From DTWD01 sp963662965 (GTDB lineage Bacteria; Acidobacteriota; Vicinamibacteria; Vicinamibacterales; UBA8438), in NCBI GenBank assembly GCA_963662965.1, contig OY759970.1:3782001-3846000 (forward strand): 64,000 bases of DNA, given 5' to 3'. The number at the start of each line of letters is the position of its first letter. Position 1 is the first letter of the stretch. Under the pieces are notes generated by a model. That model ran no database searches. It was not told where the DNA came from and saw only the letters and a list, made by a program, of their open reading frames with translations. Of the stretch, positions 25,571-34,065 are shown piece by piece. Both the position numbers and the translations under genes were made by a program.

Positions 25571-26990
25571 GCTGACGGCGGTGATCGTCTACATGTCGAT
25601 TCTCGTACTGATCGGCACGCGGCGTAGTCGCCGCATCAAAACTGGCGACGACTTTCTGGTTGCCGGTCGGACACTCCCAGCCCGGGTCCTCGTCTTCACG
25701 TTGCTCGCGACTTGGGTCGGCTCCGGGAGCTTGTTTGGCGGCGCGGGCCTCGGGTATCGGTCTGGGTTTTCGGCGCTGTGGCAGTCGGCTGGCGCGTGGG
25801 TCGGCATCGCCTTCGTCTACTTCATCGCGCCGCGCGTCCGACGGATTGCGCAATACACCGTTCCCGACATTCTCGAGCTGCGCTACGGGCCGGCCGCCCG
25901 CATCCTCGGCACCGTCACGACGGTGCTTGCGTACGCGACGATTGCCGCATACCAATTCCGCGGCGGCGGGCGCCTGTTGGCGCTGGTTGCCGATGTCGAC
26001 CCCGGGACCGGCGCGCTGATTACGGCGGTCTTCTGCGTCCTATTTACCGCGCTCGCCGGCATGCTCTCGATCGCCTACCTTGACGTCGGGAACGGCATCG
26101 TCATGACCCTCGCGGTCATACTCGGCGTCGCGTATCTCGTCAACGATGCCGGCGGTCTTTCCATGTCGCTGGCCGCGTTGCGCCCCGAGCAGCTGTCGGT
26201 GTTCGGCGAGATGGGACCTCAGGCGGCGTTCGCGCTGTTCCTCCCGACGATGTTTCTCCTGCTCGGCGAAGCCAACATGTATCAGAAGTTCTTCTCGGCC
26301 CGAGACGAGCGCGCGGCTCGACTCGCCGTCGTTGGCTGGATCGTCGGCACGATCGTCGTCGAGACGCTGATCGACTCCATCGGCATTTTTGGCAGCGTCT
26401 CAATCCTCGGGCTGACCACCGCGGAGTCGGAGGAGATCGTCGTGCGCGTCGCCACCGAGACGTTGCCGCCCGCGCTCGGCCTCCTTCTCGTCTGCGGCGC
26501 CGCGTCCATCGTCGTCTCCACCGCCAGCAGCTTCTTGTTGACGCCGTCAACCAACCTGATACGCGACGTGTATCAGCGCTTTGTCAACCCGGAGGTGTCA
26601 GACCGACAAATCGTCGCCTATACCCGGCTTGTCGTCGTCTTGGTCGGCGCGCTTGGCTATGTCGCTGGCAACTTTTTTCCAACGATCCTGTCGATGGCCC
26701 TCTGGGCGTACACGATGTACGGCGCGGGCATCACACCGGCGCTGCTCGGCGCGCTCCTGTGGAAGCGGGCGACTCGAATGGGAGGAGTCGCCTCCATCGC
26801 GGTCGGCATGGTGACGACGCTGGTCTGGGAGATTGTGGCGCTTGCGCGGTCGACGGACGGTAATCCCGACTACCTCTTGGGGTGGCAGACGATCTTTCCG
26901 GCGCTCGCGCTGTCGATTGCGACGCTCGTCGTCGTCAGCCTGATCACCCCGCCGCCGACTGACGCGGAGAAAAGGCTGCAGGCGGCATGA
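25560..26990 (+). CDS. Sodium:solute symporter family transporter
   Basis: 476-residue inner-membrane protein with about 13 hydrophobic helices, the SSS/LeuT-like fold. Recognisable are the first-helix start, the short RRIKTGDDFLVAGRTLP segment typical after helix 1, TWVGSGSLFGGAGLGY in helix 2 and the conserved YTVPDILELRYG loop. The substrate cannot be read from sequence; such carriers take up sugars, amino acids or carboxylates with Na+. Its TGA overlaps the ATG of the radical SAM selenoprotein gene (ATGA at 26987-26990), which predicts translational coupling and suggests that the carried compound may be linked to that pathway. Confidence 0.88.
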   Translation: MVDMLTAVIVYMSILVLIGTRRSRRIKTGDDFLVAGRTLPARVLVFTLLATWVGSGSLFGGAGLGYRSGFSALWQSAGAWVGIAFVYFIAPRVRRIAQYTVPDILELRYGPAARILGTVTTVLAYATIAAYQFRGGGRLLALVADVDPGTGALITAVFCVLFTALAGMLSIAYLDVGNGIVMTLAVILGVAYLVNDAGGLSMSLAALRPEQLSVFGEMGPQAAFALFLPTMFLLLGEANMYQKFFSARDERAARLAVVGWIVGTIVVETLIDSIGIFGSVSILGLTTAESEEIVVRVATETLPPALGLLLVCGAASIVVSTASSFLLTPSTNLIRDVYQRFVNPEVSDRQIVAYTRLVVVLVGALGYVAGNFFPTILSMALWAYTMYGAGITPALLGALLWKRATRMGGVASIAVGMVTTLVWEIVALARSTDGNPDYLLGWQTIFPALALSIATLVVVSLITPPPTDAEKRLQAA

Positions 26991-27886
26991 GCGTCGTCCT
27001 GATTTTGACCTGCGAGCTCGGGCGTCAGCCGTTCGGTCTCGCCTCGCCGGCGGCGTGGCTCGCACGCGCCGGTCTCGACGTCCGGTGCGTCGACCTGTCG
27101 CGCCAGCCGTTCGAGCCCGAGCTCGCAGAGGCCGATCTCGTGGCGTACATCACGTTCGGTGACCCTGATGTTTTGAACGGCGTCGGCCATGCGCACTGGG
27201 GGGTCAAGACCGTGGCTCGCCGCTGCCCCGGGTTGACATACGACGTCACCATCAAGGTGGAGCATCTGCTCGAGCATGCGGACGTCCTTCCGGAGCTTCG
27301 TGAGACCGGATGCGTCTTCATCACGAGCGCGGTTGAATCGTTCGACGACGCGGTCCTCCGACGGTTCGAGAAAGGCCATACCCGGCGCGACGTCGAACGC
27401 GCGGTCGACGTGTGTCGCCGGGCGGACGTGCCGCTCGTGCCGACGTTCGTCGCCTTTACGCCGTGGATCACGCGCGACGCATACTGCGGCTTTCTCTCCG
27501 AGATCGACCGGCTGGGGCTGATCGACCATGTCGCGCCGATCCAGCTGGCGGTCCGACTGCTCGTGACCGCCGGGTCCCGGTTGCTCGAGCTCGACGAGCT
27601 ACGCTCCCGTGTCGGACCGTACGACGAGGCCCGCCTGCTGTACCCGTGGCGTCACGTCGACCCGCGTGTGGATCAGCTGGCCGAAGACATTGGTGCGATT
27701 GTCGGCCGCCGCCTCACGGGCCCGCGACGCGCGACGTTCGAAGAGGTCTGGGCACGGGCGCACGACGGGGCGACCGCGTTGCCGCTCCGGCGCCCGGTTC
27801 CGACACAACGCGTCGAGGTGCCGCACCTCGACGAACCCTGGTACTGCTGAGCGGAGCCGACAACAGAGCAGGTCGCTCTGGTCTAA
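26987..27886 (+). CDS. CUAEP-tail radical SAM selenoprotein, radical SAM core deleted
   Basis: Read to TAA 27886 with UGA 27848-27850 as selenocysteine (residue 288 of 299), giving the tail YC-Sec-AEPTTEQVALV. The sequence matches the family called CUAEP/CCAEP-tail radical SAM (seleno)protein: an N-terminal B12-binding-like half (LGRQPFGLASPAAWLARAG), then GLTYDVTIKVEHLLEH, FITSAVESFDDAVLRRFEKG, PTFVAFTPWITRD and a C-terminal DEPWYC. A SECIS-like hairpin follows the UGA. The copy is short: VDLSRQPFEPELAEADLVAY passes directly into ITFGDPDVLNG. About 180 residues that should hold the rest of the B12 domain and the CxxxCxxC cluster are absent, so radical chemistry is not expected. If UGA is read as stop the product ends at 27850. 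Confidence 0.85.
27851..27880 (+). promoter_or_regulatory. Bacterial SECIS element
   Basis: Directly after the UGA, a hairpin with stem CAGAGC (27864-27869) and GCTCTG (27875-27880) encloses the loop AGGTC. The GGU of the loop lies 21-23 nt after the UGA. In the E. coli fdhF SECIS the apical loop AGGUCU has its GGU 19-21 nt after the UGA, so loop sequence and spacing agree closely. SelB would bind this loop to deliver Sec-tRNA. It lies within the extended coding frame, as bacterial SECIS elements do. Confidence 0.82.
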
Positions 27887-27916
27887 CCTCAAGTTCCCAT
27901 ACCGGCCTGATCGCTA

Positions 27917-29221
27917 ATGGCGCAACCGCAAGCCCGTGCCCCGCGCGTCGTCCTCGTCGCCACGACGACGGGGTATCAGGTACGGACGTTCGGCGAGGCA
28001 GCCCGGCGTCTCGGCGCCGAGCTGGTGTTCGCGACCGACCGGTGTCATCAGCTCGACGATCCGTGGCGTGACGGCGCCGTGTCGATTCGTTTCCACGATG
28101 AGGATGCGGCCGTGCGGGCTATCGTCGACTCGACTGTCGACGGACCGATCGACGGCGTCGTGGCCGTGGGTGATCGGCCGGCGGTCATCGGCGCGCTCGC
28201 AGCACGTGCGCTCGTCGTGCCGTTCCACGCACCCGAGGCCGTACGCGTTGCCGCCAACAAGCTGATGACGCGTGTCCGCTTGCAGGAAGCGGGACTGCCG
28301 GGGCCATGGTTTCGGTCGATGCCGCTCGACGTCGATGGGGCGACGCTTGCGGCCGACGTTACCTATCCGTGCGTCATCAAGCCGCTCGCGCTGGCGGCGA
28401 GTCGCGGGGTCATGCGTACGAACGGGCCAGCGGACCTCGAAGCGTGCGTCGCCCGGCTCGTGCGACTCTTGCGCAGCCCTGACGTCCTGGCGCTGCGTGA
28501 CCCGGCGAATGAGGCGATCCTCGTCGAGGAGTACGTGTCCGGCAACGAGGTGGCGGTCGAGGGACTCGTGACGAACGGGGAGCTCCGAGTGCTCGCGGTG
28601 TTCGAGAAGCCGGACCCGCTCGAAGGACCCTACTTTGAGGAGTCGATCTACGTGACGCCGCCGCGACTCTCCGAGTTCGAGCAGCAGCGTGTCGTTCGCC
28701 ACGTCGACGCGGCAGTGCAGGCGCTCGGGCTGACTCACGGTCCGATCCACGCGGAATGTCGCCTCGGTGACCGCGGGGTGGTCGTGCTTGAGGTCGGTGC
28801 GCGTCCGATCGGCGGGCTCTGCTCGAACGTGCTGCAGTTCGACGGTCCGAATGGGGTCTCCTCGCTCGAGGACGTGCTGCTGCGACACGCGCTCTCGCAG
28901 CCGGTCTCCGACTATCGGCTGGCTGCTGGTGCGGCGGCGGTGATGATGATTCCGATCCCCACCGCCGGCGTCTTCAAAGGTGTGTCCGGGATCGAGGCGG
29001 CGCGAGCCGTGCCGCTCGTCGAGGATGTGATTGTCACGGTCAAGGTCGACCAGCGATTTGTACCCTGGCCGGAAGGGGCAAGCTATCCTGGGTTCATCTT
29101 CGCTCGTGGCGAGAAGCCGTCGGAGGTGGTGGGCGCCGTCCGTGGCGCGCATGGCGCGCTGACGTTCGACATCGATCGGGACATCCCGGTCAACGTTGAC
29201 ACCGGGGAAGCGCCCGACTAG
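27917..29221 (+). CDS. ATP-grasp domain enzyme
   Basis: 434-residue cytoplasmic ligase-type enzyme. After a Rossmann-like N-terminal domain (VVLVATTTGYQVRTFGEAA) come the ATP-grasp elements: the lysine strand TYPCVIKPLALAASRGV, the hinge ILVEEYVSGNEVAVEG, and the Mg-binding HAECRLGDRGVVVLEVGARPIGG. These enzymes join a carboxylate to an amine or thiol through an acyl phosphate, as in the carnosine-synthase and BtrJ-like group. It begins 30 bp after the extended selenoprotein frame, the only sizeable gap in this cluster. The proximity suggests peptide- or amino-acid-like chemistry shared with the radical SAM protein, but no product can be named. Confidence 0.88.
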   Translation: MAQPQARAPRVVLVATTTGYQVRTFGEAARRLGAELVFATDRCHQLDDPWRDGAVSIRFHDEDAAVRAIVDSTVDGPIDGVVAVGDRPAVIGALAARALVVPFHAPEAVRVAANKLMTRVRLQEAGLPGPWFRSMPLDVDGATLAADVTYPCVIKPLALAASRGVMRTNGPADLEACVARLVRLLRSPDVLALRDPANEAILVEEYVSGNEVAVEGLVTNGELRVLAVFEKPDPLEGPYFEESIYVTPPRLSEFEQQRVVRHVDAAVQALGLTHGPIHAECRLGDRGVVVLEVGARPIGGLCSNVLQFDGPNGVSSLEDVLLRHALSQPVSDYRLAAGAAAVMMIPIPTAGVFKGVSGIEAARAVPLVEDVIVTVKVDQRFVPWPEGASYPGFIFARGEKPSEVVGAVRGAHGALTFDIDRDIPVNVDTGEAPD

Positions 29222-29641
29222 AGCGTTTCGCACGTTCGTGTCGCCGCTCGGTCGGCACACGAACAGGTTCTAACGGCATCGCCCCGCGAGCGGCCCAGCA
29301 TTGGTCTCTCTCGAAATCCGCGTCGTCATTGAGACGGGGCCTGCGGCCCCGAACCCCGCCGCCGGCAGCTTGCGGGGACCCCCTTGGCCCACTCCGTGCC
29401 GGCGGGGCGCGCCGTGCGCGCCCTGTCTCAGAATGCCACCATCCTTGCTGTACACGTGAGCGAACGGGGTGGGGTCAAGGGGTCCCCGCGAGTGAGGGGG
29501 TCTGGGGAAAGCGTCCGCGACGCAGCAGTTCGATCGGGGCGATATTCCCCCAGTCTGAGCTTGGAGGCGAGGCGGCTTCTGCAGGGATGTGCGTGACCCG
29601 TGCCGTATGGTGACGGCCGACGCCACAGGCTCGCGTCTCGG
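29222..29641. other. Intergenic region between convergent genes holding a repeat
   Basis: No gene recognised. A full dispersed repeat lies at 29331-29424. About 50 bp later, TCAAGGGGTCCCCGCGAG (29474-29491) matches, in the opposite orientation, the GCGGGGACCCCCTTGG core of that repeat, so a second, degraded inverted half-copy may be present. The rest, including a small hairpin-rich stretch before the yggX stop, shows nothing distinctive. Confidence 0.4.
29331..29424 (+). repeat. GC-rich three-hairpin intergenic repeat
   Basis: Orientation opening GACGGGGCCTGCGGCCCCG, then CCGCCGGCAGCTTGCGGGG...CCCACTCCGTGCCGGCGGG, ending GGCGCGCCGTGCGCGCCC. It lies between the ends of two convergent genes. 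Confidence 0.85.
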
Positions 29642-29929
29642 CTACTGTTTGGCTTGGGGGGGCACGTAGTCGGGCGGCAACGCGGATCCTTCGCCGAAAA
29701 AGAAGTCCTCCATCTGCTGCGCCATCATCGTCTGGGCTTCTTTCTGCCATGGCATCAGACGATTTTCGTTGAGGATCATCTTCATGCGCTCTTCCCACAG
29801 CGTCCAAGCCTCTTGGGAGACGTTGTCGTAGATGCGCTGCCCGAGCTCACCGGGCCAGGGCGTCTCGTCGAGCCCTGGGAGCTCTCGCTGGAGCTTGACG
29901 CACTTGACGTTCCTCGATGAATCGGCCAT
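29642..29929 (-). CDS. yggX: Fe(II)-trafficking / oxidative damage protection protein
   Basis: 95-residue small cytoplasmic protein of the YggX family. CVKLQRELPGLDETPWPGELG is the conserved N-terminus with its single functional cysteine (CxxLxxExxGL), and ISQEAW-type plus MILNENRLMP motifs follow (here VSQEAWTLWEERMKMILNE). The family protects iron-sulfur enzymes during oxidative stress, possibly by handling Fe(II). It lies 6 bp downstream of the molybdopterin oxidoreductase gene, itself an iron-sulfur enzyme, so the two may be co-expressed. Confidence 0.92.
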   Translation of the reverse strand: MADSSRNVKCVKLQRELPGLDETPWPGELGQRIYDNVSQEAWTLWEERMKMILNENRLMPWQKEAQTMMAQQMEDFFFGEGSALPPDYVPPQAKQ

Positions 29930-29935
29930 GTCGGC

Positions 29936-32023
29936 TCAGTGTACACGGTCCGGTGACATGGGGGTGCCGGTCGAGATCGCGATGCTCTGCCCCTCGAGCT
30001 CCGCGGTCATGATCCGCGTGATCTCCACGCGCGCATCGTTGAAACAGGCGCCCTCGCCGAGGTCGGTCAGCTCATCGGGCACGAGCGCGTTCGCCGTCGA
30101 CTCGTTCATCGTGCTGCGTCGCCAGAGACCCTTCGGCAGGCTGACGACACCACGTTTGACGTCCGGGTTCACCGTGACGGCACAGTGGATCTCGCCGCGG
30201 TCGTTGAAGACCCGGGCGATGTCACCCGTCGAGAGGTCTCGCGACTCGGCATCGTGGGGATGAATCTGAAGACGCGCGAGGCGGGTGCGGAGCTCGCCCA
30301 GGGTCGACGTAATCGTCTTGTCAGTGGCGGGCGACACCAGCGTCAATGGGTAGCGGTCGAGGTCCGGATCCGCGCGAAACCGATACAGGCCCTCCGGCGC
30401 TTGTCGTTCAAGCGCATCTGGCAGCAGGTCGATTTTCCCGTCGGACGTTCGGGGAAACGTGTCGCCGAACTGGACCGGCCGCGCCCGGTCGGTCACGCCG
30501 CGATCGAGCAGCTTATCGCGCACCGCATCCGGCAGGGCGCCCGTCACGTGCATCACCGATTGCATGTCGGTCTCGAGGAGGGCGTCGACCTCGATCCCGA
30601 GCCGTCCCGCGAGATCGCTGAAGACGTCCGTGTTGGGACGCGAATCGCCGACCGGCTCAATGACCGGCTGCACCAGCTGCAGGTTGCCGTGGCCGTAGCT
30701 GAGGGCGACGTCGTAGTGCTCGAGAAACGTCGTGGCGGGGAGCACGATATCGGCCCATCGGGCGCTGTCGGTCATGACCTGGTCGAACACGACCGTGAAG
30801 AGGTCGTCGCGCGCGAGCCCGCTCAATACGCGGTTTTGGTCGGGGAGCGTCACCACCGGGTTGCAGTTGTAGACGAAGAGCATCTTGACCGGCGGCGCGT
30901 CGTACTCGGTCAACGCACGTCCGAGGTGATTCATGTTCACGATTCGGGTGTCAGGCTCGGGCTCGCCGATCCATCGGTCTTCCGACAACGCGAGGGCACG
31001 CGAGTTGCTCATCGAGTAGCCGCCGCCGCGCACGCCGAACTTGCCGGCGACCGCCGGTAGCGTCAGTACGGCCATTGCCGCGTTGCCGCCGTTGCGATTG
31101 CGTTCGAGTCCCCAGCCGCATCGAATCACCGCGGGGAAGCGCTCGGCATAGAGCTCCGCCGCGCGCTCGAGAAGGTCGGCATCGATGTCGGCCACCGCCG
31201 CGGCTCGTTCGAACGTCCACTCCTTCGCTCGGGCGCGAAGGATGTCAGCGTGATGGGTATGGGTGTCGAGGAACGCCGAATCGGCGAATCCCTGTTCGAA
31301 TAGAAACCGATGGATCGCGAGCGCGACGACGACGTCGGTGCCGGGACGCACCGCGAGGTGAATGTCGGCCTGTTTCGCCAAGGCCGTGCGCCGCGGGTCG
31401 ATCACCACCAACGCGGCGCCCTCGCGGGCGGCCGCGCGTATATGCGGCACGAGGTGGAAACCAGAGGTTGAGGGATTGGCCCCCCAAATCACGATGAGGC
31501 GCGCATGACGATAGTCCTCGTAGGAGACACCCGGCATACGACCATAGAGCGCGTCGGTGACCGTGGTGGTCGGAGCCGCGCAGACGTTTCGGGCGAGTCT
31601 CGATGTCTTGAATCGCCGGAAGAGCTGGGCGTCGGCCGTGTCTTGGGAGAGGAGGCCGTTCGAGCCGCCATACGAAACCGGCACAATCGCCTCGGACCCG
31701 AACTCGTCGCGGATGTCGCGCATCCGCGCGGCGATGGTGTCGATCGCCTGGTCCCAACTCACCTTGCGGAATTGACCCTCGCCCTTCGGACCCTTCCGCA
31801 CGCCAGGATGATGGAGACGGTCGACGCCGTAGACGCGATCGCCGAAGCGACGCACCTTGCTACAGATGAATCCGTGCGTCGCGTCGTGGCGCGCGGACTG
31901 ATCGATCTTGGTGATCCGTCCACGCTCGACCGACACGGCGAGGCTGCAGGTGTCAGGACAGTCGAGCGGGCAGGCGGTATCGATGATTGAGCGGCCCCAC
32001 GTCTCCTCGTCGCGCTTCGACAT
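29936..32023 (-). CDS. Molybdopterin-dependent oxidoreductase with [4Fe-4S] cluster
   Basis: About 695 residues from ATG 32023 (MSKRDEETWG); the longer frame would overlap the divergent ABC gene start. C18, C22, C26 and C54 form the N-terminal [4Fe-4S] site of the DMSO-reductase superfamily. C148 (RNVCAAPTTT) sits where the protein ligand to Mo or W is expected. Domains II-IV follow (VIWGANPSTSGFHLVPHI, GGNAAMAVLTLPAVAG, VYNCNPVVTLPDQN, DIVLPATTFLEHYD), ending with a C-terminal dinucleotide-binding barrel (LQIHPHDAESRDLSTGD). There is no twin-arginine signal and no electron-transfer partner gene nearby, so it is probably cytoplasmic. The reaction is not identifiable. Confidence 0.88.
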   Translation of the reverse strand: MSKRDEETWGRSIIDTACPLDCPDTCSLAVSVERGRITKIDQSARHDATHGFICSKVRRFGDRVYGVDRLHHPGVRKGPKGEGQFRKVSWDQAIDTIAARMRDIRDEFGSEAIVPVSYGGSNGLLSQDTADAQLFRRFKTSRLARNVCAAPTTTVTDALYGRMPGVSYEDYRHARLIVIWGANPSTSGFHLVPHIRAAAREGAALVVIDPRRTALAKQADIHLAVRPGTDVVVALAIHRFLFEQGFADSAFLDTHTHHADILRARAKEWTFERAAAVADIDADLLERAAELYAERFPAVIRCGWGLERNRNGGNAAMAVLTLPAVAGKFGVRGGGYSMSNSRALALSEDRWIGEPEPDTRIVNMNHLGRALTEYDAPPVKMLFVYNCNPVVTLPDQNRVLSGLARDDLFTVVFDQVMTDSARWADIVLPATTFLEHYDVALSYGHGNLQLVQPVIEPVGDSRPNTDVFSDLAGRLGIEVDALLETDMQSVMHVTGALPDAVRDKLLDRGVTDRARPVQFGDTFPRTSDGKIDLLPDALERQAPEGLYRFRADPDLDRYPLTLVSPATDKTITSTLGELRTRLARLQIHPHDAESRDLSTGDIARVFNDRGEIHCAVTVNPDVKRGVVSLPKGLWRRSTMNESTANALVPDELTDLGEGACFNDARVEITRIMTAELEGQSIAISTGTPMSPDRVH

Positions 32024-32065
32024 GGGCAGAGTGTACCATGGGGTTTTGGATCTTTTGTCGGTGTT

Positions 32066-32959
32066 ATGAACGTCCATCTTGATCATCTGACGCAGCGCTA
32101 CCGCGACACGATGGCGCTTGACGACCTGTCACTCGATGTTCCGTCGGCGGAACTGGTCACGGTGGTTGGTCCGCCAGCCGCCGGGAAGTCGACGTTGCTT
32201 CGCCTGGTCGCCGGTCGCGAGACGCCGACGAGTGGGGCCATCGGGTTTTCCCACCCCGAGACCGCGGCGCGGTACGCGCCGCACGACGTGTCGACGGCGC
32301 TCATCGTGCCCGACGCATCCGGACCGCTGCCGCCAGACCCGCCGGCTGGCGCCGCGCTCGTGCTGCTCGATGACTTGCGCGATCATCCCCAGCTCCGGAC
32401 GCCGGCCGAGCGTCGCGATCATGTCCGAGAGTTGCGGGCGCGAGTCGCGGCGACGCTCGTGTATGCGACCCGCGACGGCGACGACGCGTTGGCGTTATCG
32501 GATCGCGTCGTGGTGCTACGCGCCGGTCGTCTCCTCCAGAACGCGACCCCGGCTCATGTCCTCGATGCCCCCGCGAACGAGTTCGTGGCCGCGTATTTCG
32601 GCCATCCGACCATCAACTTGGTGCCCGCGATTCTCGAGAAGGACGGTCAGGCCATCCAGATCGGAAATCAAACCGTGGCGCTCGCGGGTTGCATCGCCGA
32701 GGAGTTTTGTCGCGACGTCACCGTCGGGGTGCGGCCGCAGCACGTGCAGCTGCGGCGGGAGCCGGGTGGGTGGCGGGGCCGCGTCACGGCGCGTCAGGCC
32801 GACGGTGACGACGCCGTGGTCACGGTCGATGTCGAGGGTGTGCGTGTCCGGTCGCTCACGTCCGAGCCGTTTCGCCCGGACGACACGGTGTTTGTTCGAA
32901 TCCTTCCCCGCCACTACGTCATTTTCGACGACCGCGGCGTTCGGCTGGACCAGCTGTGA
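32066..32959 (+). CDS. Degenerate ABC ATPase with TOBE domain, signature motif absent
   Basis: 297 residues, organised like MalK/UgpC sugar-importer ATPases. Walker A is intact (GPPAAGKST, 35-43). After it the usual helical domain and LSGGQ signature are missing: TALIVPDASGPLPPDPPAG leads straight to a Walker-B-like LVLLDD (98-103) with Asp in place of the catalytic Glu. The H-loop reads YATRD (133-137), Arg replacing His. The D-loop region, PANEFVAAYFGHPTINLVPA linker and C-terminal TOBE domain are retained. ATP could bind but hydrolysis is not expected. No permease is nearby. It overlaps the DUF3810 gene by four bases. Confidence 0.75.
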   Translation: MNVHLDHLTQRYRDTMALDDLSLDVPSAELVTVVGPPAAGKSTLLRLVAGRETPTSGAIGFSHPETAARYAPHDVSTALIVPDASGPLPPDPPAGAALVLLDDLRDHPQLRTPAERRDHVRELRARVAATLVYATRDGDDALALSDRVVVLRAGRLLQNATPAHVLDAPANEFVAAYFGHPTINLVPAILEKDGQAIQIGNQTVALAGCIAEEFCRDVTVGVRPQHVQLRREPGGWRGRVTARQADGDDAVVTVDVEGVRVRSLTSEPFRPDDTVFVRILPRHYVIFDDRGVRLDQL

Positions 32960-34065
32960 GGATGCTCGGCACCCGCGGCTACATGGCCCTTGGCGTCGTG
33001 GCGGCCGCCGCGGTGGTCGCGCTCGTCCCGACCCCGGCGGCGTGGGTGGAGCAGCTGTACTCGCGCCAGCTCTACCTGGTCGCGCAGCGGATCGTGACGA
33101 GCGCCTCGAGTCTGGTCGGCTTCTCGCTTCTCGATCCGTTGGTGGTATTGGGAATCGGCGGGCTCGGATGGTGGTGGTGGCGCGCGCTCCGTCATCCGAC
33201 CGAGGGCCGACGCGTACGCGCCGTGGGGAGGATGATGCTCAACACCGCGGCGGTGGCGGCGCTGCTGTACTTGGCGTTCGTGGTCGCGTGGGGCCTCAAC
33301 TATCGGCGCGAGCCGCTGACCGCCAAGCTCGACTACGAACCGGACCGCATTTCGTCGACGGCGCTGGCCGAGTTCACCGTCGAATCGGTCGGTCACGTGA
33401 ACACGCTGTATGCGGCAGCCGACCGCGGCGCGTGGCCGGCGTTCGACGATCTACCTCGACGGTTCGCGCCGGCGTTCGTCGAGGTGCAGCGTCGGCTCGG
33501 TGCGACGCGGACCGCGATTGTCGGCCGTCCGAAAACGACGTTGCTATCGGCGTATTTCCGCCGGGCCGGCATTGACGGGATGATGAACCCCTTCTCGCTC
33601 GAGGTCCTCGTGAACCACACCGTGTTGCCGTATGAGCGGCCGTTTCTGGTGGCACACGAGTGGGCGCACCTTGCCGGGTACGCGAATGAAGCCGAAGCGA
33701 GCTTCGTGGGTTTCCTCGTCTGCCTCGCGGGCGACGCGCAGAGCCGATACAGCGCCTGGCTGTTTCTGGTGCCGCAGCTCGTCCGGCACCTTCCGGATGA
33801 CGAGCGTGCCGACGCGTACGCGGCGCTCGACGATGGGCCAAGACGCCATCTGCGCGAGATCGCCGCTCGTCTCAGTCGGGCCGTGCCCCTCGTGCGCCGC
33901 AACGCGAGTCGCGTCTACGACCGGTTTCTTCGGGCGAACCGGGTCGACGACGGGATCGCCAGCTACGGCCTCGTCGTCGACCTGGTGCTCGGCACCGACG
34001 GGACGTCGGTGTGGCGAGGCCTCATGAGTCGTGATGGTATGATCGGCCGCGCGGTCGGAGAGTGA
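32956..34065 (+). CDS. DUF3810 membrane-anchored putative zinc peptidase
   Basis: 369 residues. GTG 32956 overlaps the previous stop (GTGA); ATG 32962 is an alternative start. Three hydrophobic segments occupy about residues 7-30, 50-75 and 95-115. A large domain follows with NYRREPLTAKLDYEPD and, near residue 233, VAHEWAHLAGYANEAEASF. This gives an HExxH zinc site with a downstream Glu in EAEASF, both hallmarks of DUF3810. It is probably an inner-membrane protease of unknown target. Translation is coupled to the atypical ABC protein and to the small gene after it. Confidence 0.82.
   Translation: MRMLGTRGYMALGVVAAAAVVALVPTPAAWVEQLYSRQLYLVAQRIVTSASSLVGFSLLDPLVVLGIGGLGWWWWRALRHPTEGRRVRAVGRMMLNTAAVAALLYLAFVVAWGLNYRREPLTAKLDYEPDRISSTALAEFTVESVGHVNTLYAAADRGAWPAFDDLPRRFAPAFVEVQRRLGATRTAIVGRPKTTLLSAYFRRAGIDGMMNPFSLEVLVNHTVLPYERPFLVAHEWAHLAGYANEAEASFVGFLVCLAGDAQSRYSAWLFLVPQLVRHLPDDERADAYAALDDGPRRHLREIAARLSRAVPLVRRNASRVYDRFLRANRVDDGIASYGLVVDLVLGTDGTSVWRGLMSRDGMIGRAVGE

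Noticed and set aside
27914..29260. 448-codon open frame antisense to the ATP-grasp gene
   Set aside because: It mirrors the real gene almost exactly and carries no recognisable domain; the plus-strand frame has complete ATP-grasp motifs.
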